Of a stretch of DNA of 64,000 bases, positions 39,700 to 47,801 are shown piece after piece (the first letter of the stretch is position 1; the number at the start of each line of letters is the position of its first letter). This DNA comes from Listeria grandensis FSL F6-0971 (GTDB taxonomy: Bacteria > Bacillota > Bacilli > Lactobacillales > Listeriaceae): positions 1 to 64,000 of the forward strand of contig NZ_AODD01000026.1 in assembly GCF_000525835.1 (NCBI RefSeq). Direction: 5' to 3'. The notes under the pieces are model-generated. The model worked only from the letters and a program-made list of their open reading frames with translations, made no database searches and was not told the DNA's origin. The translations under genes were made by a program, and so were the position numbers.

Positions 39700-40017
39700 T
39701 TACATTCCAGGTAAGTTCATACCTTGCGTAAATTTGCCCATTGTGGATGCCGTCGTGTCTTCTACTTGTTTCAACGCGTCGTTTGTTGCTGCTAAAATTA
39801 GGTCTTGTAGCATTTCGATGTCTTCTGGATCTACTACTTCTTCTTTCACAATGACATCTGTCACGAGGCGTTTTCCTGTCATTTCAACGGTTACCATGCC
39901 GCCGCCTGCTGTTCCTGTGAAGCTTCTTTCCTCTAGTTCAGCTTGTGCTTTCGCCATTTCTTTTTGCATCTTTTGCATTTGTTTCATCATACCTTGCATA
40001 TTTCCCATTCCACGCAT
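39700..40017 (-). CDS. ebfC: Nucleoid-associated protein YbaB/EbfC
   Basis: 105 aa YbaB/EbfC family protein. The helical [20 protein letters not shown] is followed by [20 protein letters not shown]. These are small DNA-binding dimers encoded between dnaX and recR in most bacteria. Confidence 0.93.
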   Translation of the reverse strand: MRGMGNMQGMMKQMQKMQKEMAKAQAELEERSFTGTAGGGMVTVEMTGKRLVTDVIVKEEVVDPEDIEMLQDLILAATNDALKQVEDTTASTMGKFTQGMNLPGM

Positions 40018-40048
40018 TATTAAATCTCCTCTTTCTTATCTTAGTTTT

Positions 40049-41779
40049 TTATTCTTTAATTTCAAGTAAGCCTTCTCCAACTAGTTTCGCAGCTTCACTG
40101 ATAATTGGGTCAACAGCCGGTTCTGACGGTTTTTCGCCGCCGTCTTCTGATTCGGTGTTGTCCGCATTTTTCAGGAAGTTCTCGCGGATTTCGCCCCATT
40201 GGTCTTCAGGAATACCGATGAAGGAGTAGTTATTCTTCGTCAGCCGCGAAATACCGTTCGTTACTGTTTCCACAAAATTGGGATTATCCATCGCCATTTG
40301 ACAATGAATCTCATGCTTAAATTTTAACACAAAAGTGTCGCTAGAGGCAGCTACAGGCTCTGCTTCGTTTAAAAGTGCGGCTTGTGAGGCCATCAGCATC
40401 GAAATCAAGTCACTCCAACAGCTACGAATGAGTTGCAAATCTTGTTTTTTCGCAGCGCTTAGTACGGAATTGATACGGCCTACTGGTGCTTTAAACTGCT
40501 TGTTTCCTGATATCGCTTGCTTCTTGCGCGGTGCGGCGGATGGAGCATTTGTCCCATTTGCTGCCACTGCACCATTCGCGATTTGCCGTTTTAGGTCGTT
40601 TAAGTCTTGCTCCAAACGATCGACTTTGTTCACGAGTTCGGCAACATCTTGACTCGGCGCAGCAGTTGTATTTGCTGCCGCAACGGGTGCGGCTCCACCA
40701 ACTTGAATCAACTGCACAAGCGCGACTTCGATGTAGATTCCTGGATGATTCGAAAACCGCATTTGTTGCCCAGCATCGTTTAAAATCGTCACGTATTGGT
40801 ATATTTTATTCGCATCCGCAGACGTCGCCAATGTTTGGAACGCTTCATCGATGACCGCACGCTCCATCGCATCTGTTAAATCCGGTGCCTTTTGGAATAG
40901 CAATACATCGCGGAAAAAGACAAGTAGGTCTTCCACTAGGCGAACTGGATCTTTTCCTTCTGCAAGTAGTCCGGATAGCTTTTCCAATGCCATTTTTGCG
41001 TCCGAGTTGATAACGGCTTGGACAAGTTCGGTGAGCATGCCTTGTGCTACGGAACCAGTGATTTCAAGCGCATCGGCAACAGTGACCTCTTGCGTACCGT
41101 ACGAAATAACCTGATCGAGCAAACTTAGCGCATCCCGCATCCCGCCTTCTGCTGCACGGGCCACAATGTCAAGCGCCTTCTCATCATACGCCACTTTTTC
41201 CTCGTCTAAAATGAACGCCAAACGCCCAATAATGTCTTGCGTCGTAATACGTTTGAAATCGAAGCGCTGTACCCGTGAAATAATGGTCAGCGGCAACTTA
41301 TGCGGTTCTGTTGTCGCCAAAATAAAGATAACATGTTTCGGTGGTTCTTCGAGCGTTTTTAAAAGCGCATTGAAAGCTCCCGTCGAAAGCATGTGTACCT
41401 CATCGATAATGTACACTTTATACTTTGCGATAGTTGGCGCATACTTCACCTTTTCCCGAATATCGCGAATTTCCTCGACACCATTGTTCGATGCCGCATC
41501 AATCTCGAGAACATCAGGAATCGAGCCATCCGTCGTACCCGTACAAATCTCACAATCATTACAAGGCTCGCCGTCCACGCTATTTGGACAGTTAATCGCC
41601 TTTGCAAAAATCTTCGCCGCACTCGTCTTACCCGTTCCACGCGGACCAGAAAACAAGTACGCATGAGACGTCTTATTTTGGACGATAGCATTTTTGAGTG
41701 TTCGTGTTACATGTTCTTGCCCGACCACATCTTGAAAACTTTGCGGCCTGAAAACACGGTATAGTGCCTGATATGCCAT
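40049..41779 (-). CDS. dnaX: DNA polymerase III subunits gamma/tau
   Basis: 576 aa. The AAA+ core has Walker A (FSGPRGTGKTSAAK), zinc module (CPNSVDGEPCNDCEIC), Walker B (IDEVHMLS) and the SRC sensor (ISRVQRFDF). Domain III and a long tau-like C-terminus follow. It is the clamp-loader motor and couples polymerase to helicase. No obvious slippery A-run for a gamma product was seen. The leader carries the element shared with recR. Confidence 0.95.
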   Translation of the reverse strand: MAYQALYRVFRPQSFQDVVGQEHVTRTLKNAIVQNKTSHAYLFSGPRGTGKTSAAKIFAKAINCPNSVDGEPCNDCEICTGTTDGSIPDVLEIDAASNNGVEEIRDIREKVKYAPTIAKYKVYIIDEVHMLSTGAFNALLKTLEEPPKHVIFILATTEPHKLPLTIISRVQRFDFKRITTQDIIGRLAFILDEEKVAYDEKALDIVARAAEGGMRDALSLLDQVISYGTQEVTVADALEITGSVAQGMLTELVQAVINSDAKMALEKLSGLLAEGKDPVRLVEDLLVFFRDVLLFQKAPDLTDAMERAVIDEAFQTLATSADANKIYQYVTILNDAGQQMRFSNHPGIYIEVALVQLIQVGGAAPVAAANTTAAPSQDVAELVNKVDRLEQDLNDLKRQIANGAVAANGTNAPSAAPRKKQAISGNKQFKAPVGRINSVLSAAKKQDLQLIRSCWSDLISMLMASQAALLNEAEPVAASSDTFVLKFKHEIHCQMAMDNPNFVETVTNGISRLTKNNYSFIGIPEDQWGEIRENFLKNADNTESEDGGEKPSEPAVDPIISEAAKLVGEGLLEIKE

Positions 41780-41794
41780 TTTTACTCCTTTCAG

Positions 41795-41905
41795 CGAAGC
41801 GACAAGTGCTCACCTTTGTTGGTACTGCTCGAATGTAATAAGTTACAGTACCACTATGCAGGGGAACGAAGTGAGTCTGTAGTCCATCTCCCGACTTTTC
41901 TTCAT
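41795..41905 (-). ncRNA. Structured leader element of dnaX (copy B)
   Basis: TGGTACTG and CAGTACCA form a stem with an 18-nt loop (41820-41856). It aligns with copy A, sharing TGTTGG, CGAAGTGA, TAGTCCAT and CAAG.G.TC blocks. Two stem pairs change from G-C/G-C to T-A/A-T while keeping pairing. It ends just before the dnaX SD (AAAGGAG). Confidence 0.5.
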
Positions 41906-41983
41906 TCCGAATTTGCCTTGTCTGCTATCTGCGTATTCTGTATTTCCATTATATCTTATAAAACCCTATTTGATAAGCTCGAG

Positions 41984-42437
41984 TTAGCCTTCAATCTTCG
42001 AGACTAGATCCTTATGTTGTTGGATTACCAAGGCTTCGATTCCGTCTAGCATCCGAGTGATTCGTTTCTTACGCGTGAATCCTAGCATACCGCCGACAAG
42101 GATATTATTCCAACGCGCCATCGCCGTCTTCGCTTCCACTGTCTCATCATAAATCACTTCACATGTATGCTCTGTAACAGCCTCAATCGTGTAGCTCGTC
42201 GTGTGCGTATTCACATGCGTCTTCGTCTGGAATTCATAAACTTCAGGTGGCGTACATTTCGTAATAATCATCATCGCTTCCGAACCGTTCGCCATCTTCC
42301 GCTTAAACTTAAGACCTTCCAACTTCTGCACAAGCGGTTTCTTCCCTGTTGCCACTTTCACATCATGGACAACGGAATTCATAATCGTATCAAAACACTC
42401 TTTTTGCGAGATCGCGAGTTTTTTTCGTAATTTTCAA
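41984..42437 (-). CDS. DUF3284/SRPBCC-like protein, one-base frameshift as sequenced
   Basis: From TTG 42437 (AAGGAG at 10 nt) the protein starts MKITKK. The frame breaks in an A7 tract (plus T run 42419-42425). With six As it reads LAISQKECFDTIMNSVVHDV and gives exactly 151 codons (150 aa). The domain is a START/SRPBCC-like helix-grip fold (DUF3284) with YDETVEAKTAMARWNNILVG near the end. A hydrophobic ligand is possible; the role is unknown. Confidence 0.72.
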
Positions 42438-42575
42438 TGGTTTAACGCTCCTTCTTCACTTTATTCCATGGCAACTGCTTCTCTAAAATTATCCCATTTA
42501 CGTGCTCCTTTTACAAGCATATAAGGAAAGAAAATGAGATTTGTAGTATAATGAGAGAGAAATGGAGGTCATAGC

Positions 42576-42728
42576 ATGGCACAAAAAGCAGATTTCCCAG
42601 ACTTCGACAACGGCAAACTGGTGAAGAAAAATGATTATACCATCGTGCTCCCCGGTGACAAGGAAATTATTTTACCGACGAAAAAGAAGGCTGATGATGA
42701 GAAAGACGAGTCCAAAGATACAGAATAG
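42576..42728 (+). CDS. Small acidic/basic protein of 50 aa
   Basis: 50 codons from ATG 42576, behind GGAGGT, with a TATAAT about 25 bp upstream (42547-42552) and a strong terminator after the stop. The sequence starts MAQKADFPDFDNGKLVKKND and ends in a charged KKKADDEKDESKDTE tail. It has no membrane segment. The complete expression signals make it credible; the family is unknown. Confidence 0.6.
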   Translation: MAQKADFPDFDNGKLVKKNDYTIVLPGDKEIILPTKKKADDEKDESKDTE

Positions 42729-42730
42729 GG

Positions 42731-42784
42731 AAAAGCCTCGATACTTAGACCAACAATCTAACGTATCGAGGCTTTTGCTTTTTT
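42731..42784 (+). terminator. Terminator of the 50-aa gene
   Basis: AAAAGCCTCGATAC and GTATCGAGGCTTTT form a 14-bp stem followed by GCTTTTTT. Confidence 0.85.
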
Positions 42785-42919
42785 ATGCTATTCATTTACT
42801 GCATAACACAAATATTTGTAACCTGCGTATACAGAAAAACGATTGTACTTCTAAAATATTCCCCCGTATAATTTGAGGTGTAGAGAAGCTTAGTAATATT
42901 ATTCTTGGAGGTAGTATAG

Positions 42920-44688
42920 ATGACTGCAAAAGTTACAGAAAAAATGTGTTTTAGTTCATCCTTTGAATATCTTGATAACGGTATCGAGCATGGCGTTCTT
43001 AGTCCATTTGAAACAAAAGAAATGCTTTTGAGAAAAGGCCAATTAATCGCTGAAGGTTTTAAACCACTGACTTGCGATATTAAAATGTTAAAAGACGTAC
43101 CCGTTAAATTACGTGATGGTGTTACGATTTACACGGACATCTATTTACCCGTAACAGAAGAAAAAGTGCCAGCTCTCATCGCTTGGAGCCCTTATGGAAA
43201 AAGCGCTGGAACTGCCCCCCGTTACAAAAATCTTTTCAATATGCTGGGCATGGGAAACGGATGGAACTCAGGGTTGACAAAATTCGAAGCGCCTGATCCT
43301 GCTTACTGGTGTGCACATGGTTATGCCGTTTGCAACCCTGATATGCGAGGTATCGCTCATAGTGAAGGCGACACAACTATGATTGGCTCTCAAGAAGCAG
43401 AGGACGGTTATGATTTAGTTGAATGGTTAGCCTCTCAATCTTGGTCTAATGGCAACACAGCGCTTACAGGAACGTCCTATTTAGCTTTTTCCCAATGGTT
43501 TATTGCATCTGCCCAGCCCCCCCACTTAACATGCATCAATCCTACCGAGGGACTTGCAGACGGCTATCGCGATTTAGCTTTTATCGGCGGTATCCCTGAT
43601 GAAAATTTCATAGATCGTTTGCAAGTGAATCACGTTAGCGCTAAAGGTGCCCAACGTGAAGATCTAGTAAAAGAAATGAGCGCTTATCCGATGGCCGATG
43701 CTGATATTTGGAAAGACAAAATTGCGGATGCAAGCAAAATCACTGTTCCTGCTTTCGTTATAGCAAGCTACTCCAACACATTACACACATGGGTACATTC
43801 CGTGCGTGGCGCTCATTGGGCTCAACAGAAAAGTGGCTTCGTATTCACGATCGTCAAGAATGGCCATATTACTATGATGAAAGCAATACAGAAGAGTTAC
43901 GTCGATTCTTTGATTATTATTTGCTCGAAAAAGACAATGGTTGGCTAGATACACCAACAGTGCGCTATTCCCTTATCGATTTCCATGGAAGTAATCAAAC
44001 GGACCTACCATCAGAAACTTTCCCACCTGTCGCTAGCGAAAATAAACGTTACTACATGAATGGTAAATTCCGTACGTTACAAGAAAGTCCAGAATCAGAA
44101 GACTTCCCAGTGAAATATGTTGCCAACAGCTTACCAGGGCGTACTTCTTTTCAAATGACCTTCGACAAGGACACGGATTTTGTTGGTTATCCGAAAGCGA
44201 AACTCTTCATGGAAGTGGATAGCTATGACGATATGGATGTTTTTGTTTGGCTTCAAAAAATAGACAAACTCGGTAATGTTTTGAGTGAATTCGTCGTTCC
44301 AAATCACGGCGCTGCTCTGCAAGATTTTACGCAAGAAGGAGCATCCGCTTTACGGTATAAAGGCTCTTGGGGACGTCTTCGTGCCTCCATGCGTCACCTT
44401 GATAGTGAACTCGCAACCGATGAAATTCCCGCTTACAGTTTTGACAGAGTTGAAAAATTAGTACAAGGGGAAATCGTTGCATTGGATATTGTATTAAGTC
44501 CCCTTGGCCTATCTTATAAAGCCGGTGAAACGTTACGCGTTGTTATTAGTACGAAAGATGAGCTTGGATCAGTTATGCTCGGAACACCTGGTTGTACGCC
44601 GGATAATAAGGGCACTCATATTCTTCATCTTGGCGGAGAGCATGCTTCCTATCTCCAATTACCATTGATGGCAATTTCATCAAAATAA
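42920..44688 (+). CDS. CocE/NonD family (X-Pro dipeptidyl-peptidase S15-like) hydrolase, one-base frameshift as sequenced
   Basis: The N-terminal alpha/beta-hydrolase core has VKLRDGVTIYTDIYLPV, RGIAHSEGD and the nucleophile elbow LTGTSYLAF (Ser186). The C-terminal jelly-roll (TDFVGYPKAKLFMEVDSYDDMDVFVWL) is typical of CocE and PepX. The frame breaks at GGG 43791-43793. One more G restores HTWGTFRAWRSLGSTEKWLR and gives exactly 590 codons. It cleaves esters or amides; the substrate is unknown. A LysR regulator follows on the same strand. Confidence 0.82.
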
Positions 44689-44762
44689 CTTGTGAATTAA
44701 AGGTGTTAACTTTATAATAAAGCTACTACCAATACATTGGATTGGAATGGAATGGAGTTATG

Positions 44763-45671
44763 ATGAAGTTAACAACCTTGAAGTATTTTGTTACCGTTGC
44801 TGCGGAGAGTAGTTTTACAAAAGCTTCCGAGAAACTGTATATTTCGCAACCAACGCTAAGTAGGCGCATACAAGAATTAGAAATAGAATTAGGTGTGGAA
44901 CTGTTTATCAGGCATAGTCATACGATTGCATTATCAAAAGCTGGCGAACAGTTTTTAACAGAAGTAAATGATGTTTTAAAGCGTGTAGATAAGCTAGCTC
45001 ATATGTTTGATAAACAAGCACATCTAGATTCAACATCCCCAATTATAAAAATCGGTTATCTCGCGAATTTCAATATGGGTATCATGTTCGAGCTGTTGAA
45101 ACGTTTTAAAAGTAGCCGGCCTAATGTCCAATTTGTGATGAAACAGGATACACCAATGAAGCTAGCTGATGGACTTTCTAGTGGTCAATATGATTTGGTT
45201 TTTAATTTATTAACTTATATTCCATCTAGTGAGGACGTTGAGAAAGCGATGTTTATGAAAAATCATTTACAAATTGCTATGCCTGTTGATTCAACGCTAT
45301 GTCATAAGAAAAAATTGCGTTTTGCTGATTTAAGTCAGGAAACTTTTATCTTACTTGAAAGGCAACAGTCGCCTGTTATTGTAGATTACGTGGTCAGCCA
45401 GTGTCTCAAGAATGGTTTCAATGTGAAGGCAAATTGTTATGTGAAAGAACTTGATGAAGGTTTATCTTTGGTTTCACTTGGTAAAGGCCTGACCTTTTTA
45501 TATTCAGGAATGAACGACGGCACGCTAGAGAATAAGTATCATATCAAAATTATCGACTTAGAAAACGACGGCGAAGATCAAAATATTGTAGCTGCTTTTG
45601 ATAGAAGTAATGAAACGGATCTCCTTTTAGATTTGTTTATGTTTATACAGAGGAATTTAGCGGCTTTGTAG
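44763..45671 (+). CDS. LysR family transcriptional regulator
   Basis: 302 aa from ATG 44763 (GGAG SD). It has an N-terminal LysR HTH (LKYFVTVAAESSFTKASEKLYISQPTLSRRIQELE) and an effector-binding domain with two alpha/beta lobes. It lies 74 nt after the CocE-like hydrolase. It probably controls that gene or itself; the ligand is unknown. Confidence 0.88.
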   Translation: MKLTTLKYFVTVAAESSFTKASEKLYISQPTLSRRIQELEIELGVELFIRHSHTIALSKAGEQFLTEVNDVLKRVDKLAHMFDKQAHLDSTSPIIKIGYLANFNMGIMFELLKRFKSSRPNVQFVMKQDTPMKLADGLSSGQYDLVFNLLTYIPSSEDVEKAMFMKNHLQIAMPVDSTLCHKKKLRFADLSQETFILLERQQSPVIVDYVVSQCLKNGFNVKANCYVKELDEGLSLVSLGKGLTFLYSGMNDGTLENKYHIKIIDLENDGEDQNIVAAFDRSNETDLLLDLFMFIQRNLAAL

Positions 45672-45683
45672 CCTAGAAAGATA

Positions 45684-45753
45684 CAAAAATGGTTCTTTAA
45701 TAAATGTTGAGGTAGATTATTCCTGCCCTGACATTTATTATAGAACCATTTTT
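45684..45753. terminator. Terminator/repeat after lysR (repeat family copy 1)
   Basis: AAAAATGGTTCT..TAATAAATGT pairs with ACATTTATTA..AGAACCATTTTT around GAGGTAGATTATTCCTGCCC. The inner part recurs at 61168-61208. Confidence 0.75.
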
Positions 45754-46236
45754 CTAGTTAACTTTAGGATAGGTAAGCAACGCGCTGTAATCTTTGGATT
45801 CGTCGTCCTCAGGATCAATCCAGTTCCCGAAAACACTCATATTCACGGTCACTTCTCCTTGATCATAACGGAAAATATAATACCAATCCGTACTTTGCGG
45901 GTCATTTGTGTTTTTCTTTTTGCGGACTTCCTTGTTGTTCTTGTCATAAGTAATGTCGTAATTCGCATCTAGATGCTTCGGATTTTCGAGATAAGCTTTC
46001 CACTTCGCCATGTCTTTTTTTGTCGTGATAATACGACTGTAACCACCGCTTTTGAAGTCATAGCCGAGCTTGCTTATATCAATAATATCATCGGATGGGA
46101 TGCCGTATACCGCGATCCGTTTGTCGATTGCTGTACTTGCCTTCGCTTTGTTTGTAGTGAAAATGACGGTTGGGATAGCAATGATGCAGATGACTGTCAG
46201 CACTGCGATTCCCCATGATTTTTTTGTGAATTTCAT
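45754..46236 (-). CDS. Secreted protein of unknown function
   Basis: 160 aa with an N-terminal signal peptide or anchor (residues 8-28). A soluble domain follows, rich in Asp, Lys and Tyr (YGIPSDDIIDISKLGYDF, DWYYIFRYDQGEVTVNMSVFGNW). The SD is GAGGAG at 8 nt. I recognise no family. A promoter, an 11-codon leader ORF and a hairpin lie upstream in order. Confidence 0.65.
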   Translation of the reverse strand: MKFTKKSWGIAVLTVICIIAIPTVIFTTNKAKASTAIDKRIAVYGIPSDDIIDISKLGYDFKSGGYSRIITTKKDMAKWKAYLENPKHLDANYDITYDKNNKEVRKKKNTNDPQSTDWYYIFRYDQGEVTVNMSVFGNWIDPEDDESKDYSALLTYPKVN

Positions 46237-46297
46237 TGGTCCGACTCCTCGTGTAGGTTCATTCGTAATTTATTACATTATAGCATAATTAATCATT

Positions 46298-46324
46298 AAA
46301 AAAGCGCCCTGGCTGGACACTTTT
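46298..46324 (-). terminator. Leader terminator upstream of the 160-aa secreted protein
   Basis: AGTGTCC and GGGCGCT pair (with wobbles) on the minus strand, followed by TTTTTT. It lies between the leader ORF and the structural gene. Confidence 0.5.
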
Positions 46325-46360
46325 TCAAATTTCTTCAGTAACTCCCTTTCTCATTTGCAT
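46325..46360 (-). CDS. Possible 11-aa leader peptide
   Basis: ATG 46360 behind AAGGAG at 5 nt encodes MQMRKGVTEEI and stops. It is followed at once by the hairpin/U-run above and preceded by a promoter-like sequence. It is a candidate attenuation leader. The rest of 46361-46655 shows no gene. Confidence 0.35.
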   Translation of the reverse strand: MQMRKGVTEEI

Positions 46361-46410
46361 AATTACTCCTTCATTTTATATGTTTTTATTTTTCTGACAT
46401 CCTTACACTT

Positions 46411-46438
46411 ATACTAACTCACCGAAATTTATTGTCAA
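46411..46438 (-). promoter_or_regulatory. Promoter of the leader/160-aa gene
   Basis: Minus strand TTGACA (46433-46438), a 16-bp spacer and TAGTAT (46411-46416); TATAAG at 19 bp is the alternative. Confidence 0.5.
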
Positions 46439-46655
46439 CATTTTTCGAATTCATTTTGAGTGATTTGATAATTCATGCCCAATTTGACTGATTTTTTTAA
46501 ATCACGCAAACTTCAATTTCTGATGATAATATTACATAACTCAGCCCCCAAATAACAATAATGTCTTTTATATAAATTTTTCTAAATATATCTTGTGTTT
46601 TGGAGATTTCCTAGGTACAATAAACTAGAAAGACATCATAGGAAATGCGGTTATA

Positions 46656-46892
46656 TTGTTGAAAAAAATGCTGATTATATTTACTGTACTACTCTTTGTT
46701 TGTTTACCACTCTCAAAATTGAAAACGGAAACACTCGTTGAACCTTCTGCCGCATTGTTGAAGCCTCAAGAAACATACACTGCTACATTCCCTGTTAAAG
46801 AAAGTGAAGCATGGTACAAAATTGTAGCACCGTCCAGTAAAGATTCTGGCCATACGCATTTCAAAGTAACATTAACAAGTAATAAGTGGTGA
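46656..46892 (+). CDS. Short secreted protein, probably truncated
   Basis: 78 aa from TTG 46656, or an ATG four codons further in. It has a signal peptide (LIIFTVLLFVCLPLSKL). A fragment follows, AATFPVKESEAWYKIVAPSSKDSGHTHFKVTL-like, resembling the start of a bacterial pre-peptidase-like beta-sandwich. The ORF stops within what would be the second strand (TLTSNKW). It is either truncated or a small exported peptide. Confidence 0.4.
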   Translation: MLKKMLIIFTVLLFVCLPLSKLKTETLVEPSAALLKPQETYTATFPVKESEAWYKIVAPSSKDSGHTHFKVTLTSNKW

Positions 46893-46904
46893 AATAAGCC
46901 CATA

Positions 46905-46960
46905 AAAAAGGCGAGGAAGGTGTCTATTGATTTTTTAGATCAATGGCTACCATCCTCGCT
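46905..46960 (-). terminator. Terminator of the DUF2187-like gene
   Basis: GCGAGGATGGT..ACCTTCCTCGC stem with TTTTTT on the minus strand. Confidence 0.75.
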
Positions 46961-46965
46961 TATTC

Positions 46966-47226
46966 CTATTCCACCTCAACCACCTGATACTTCTTAAAAT
47001 TCACAACTGTACGTACTGGTGCATTGTGTTCCTTTTGTAAATCTTCGTCGATCGCTACAATGGCTGAGTTGATGAGCATTTTTTCAATTCGACCGAAGTA
47101 TAGCTTGTCTTCTCGTTCCCACGTCACGTAATCCTCTATTTCCCCTTGTATTTCGGGGCTCAACTTTGGAGATTTCCGCAGTTCTAGCAAATTCACACCT
47201 TGATTTTCTACTGGCATTTCATTCAC
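46966..47226 (-). CDS. DUF2187/YkvS-like small protein
   Basis: 86 aa. The C-terminal half (YFGRIEKMLINSAIVAIDED..RTVVNFKKYQVVEVE) matches the KOW-like DUF2187 pattern of Bacillus YkvS (GIVEKVNENSVIV..TVVNHKNYKI). The N-terminal half is an extra charged extension. AAAGGGG precedes two closely spaced ATGs. The function is unknown. Confidence 0.6.
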   Translation of the reverse strand: MNEMPVENQGVNLLELRKSPKLSPEIQGEIEDYVTWEREDKLYFGRIEKMLINSAIVAIDEDLQKEHNAPVRTVVNFKKYQVVEVE

Positions 47227-47385
47227 CCCTTTTATCTAGTATAGCTTATATGAGGGGAATTAGATACATCAATCGCGTTATAGTGCCTTCGCAACAGGGG
47301 CAAGATACTCGTTATTTGGCGTTATTCGAACAGCTATAGGTGGATTACACGTAACTCATGTCATTAAAAGACTCCAACAAAAAGC

Positions 47386-47414
47386 CTCCTCTCAATGAAG
47401 AAAGAAGGCTCGTA
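47386..47414 (-). terminator. Terminator of the SRP RNA gene
   Basis: AGCCTTCTT..GAGGAGGCT stem followed by TTTTTG on the minus strand, about 15 nt beyond the RNA 3' end. The plus-strand stretch 47227-47385 shows nothing else. Confidence 0.7.
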
Positions 47415-47429
47415 CATTCTAAATTATAA

Positions 47430-47703
47430 TGCCATGCACCTTATTCCGGCGATGTATCCATCTGCGTTACCTCTGCAGTTAGCTCAGCCCAGGCGACCTC
47501 ACGGCACATGGAAAGCACTGCTTAATGCTGCTTCCTTCCGGACCTGACATGGTTCACAGGTTTCCATTGCGCAAGACCCAAACGTCAACACCACTTACAA
47601 AGGGCTGACCAAACAGGTACAAAGCCTCGATAAGGAATTCAACCCCACTAGAGCGGATTGTGGGTTACAGGGCTCCGCTACGTCCCCATCTAGCATGACA
47701 AAT
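47430..47703 (-). ncRNA. ffs: Signal recognition particle RNA (large Firmicute type)
   Basis: About 270 nt on the minus strand. The invariant domain IV loop reads GTCAGGTCCGGAAGGAAGCA. The Alu-side blocks (GTGGTGTTGACGTTTGGGTC, GCCTGGGCTGAGCTAACTG) and the complementary ends (TGTCATGC.. and ..GCATGGCA) match the Bacillus scRNA. It binds Ffh and targets nascent membrane proteins. In Bacillus it sits next to dnaX; here about 5.6 kb of accessory genes separate them. Confidence 0.95.
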
Positions 47704-47735
47704 TAGCTGCCATTTCTAAAAACGGCTCATGTACT

Positions 47736-47764
47736 AATATACCTTTATTTCTTGGAAAAGGCAA
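47736..47764 (-). promoter_or_regulatory. Promoter of the SRP RNA
   Basis: Minus strand TTGCCT (47759-47764), a 17-bp spacer and TATATT (47736-47741), placing the start about 25-30 nt upstream of the mature RNA. Confidence 0.6.
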
Positions 47765-47801
47765 GTGGAAACATGGTTTTGACTCGAATTCATACTACTT
47801 T

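Noticed and set aside
40049..41779. Programmed frameshift in dnaX for gamma production
   Set aside because: No A-run plus stem arrangement was found; the frame is open for the full tau-like protein.
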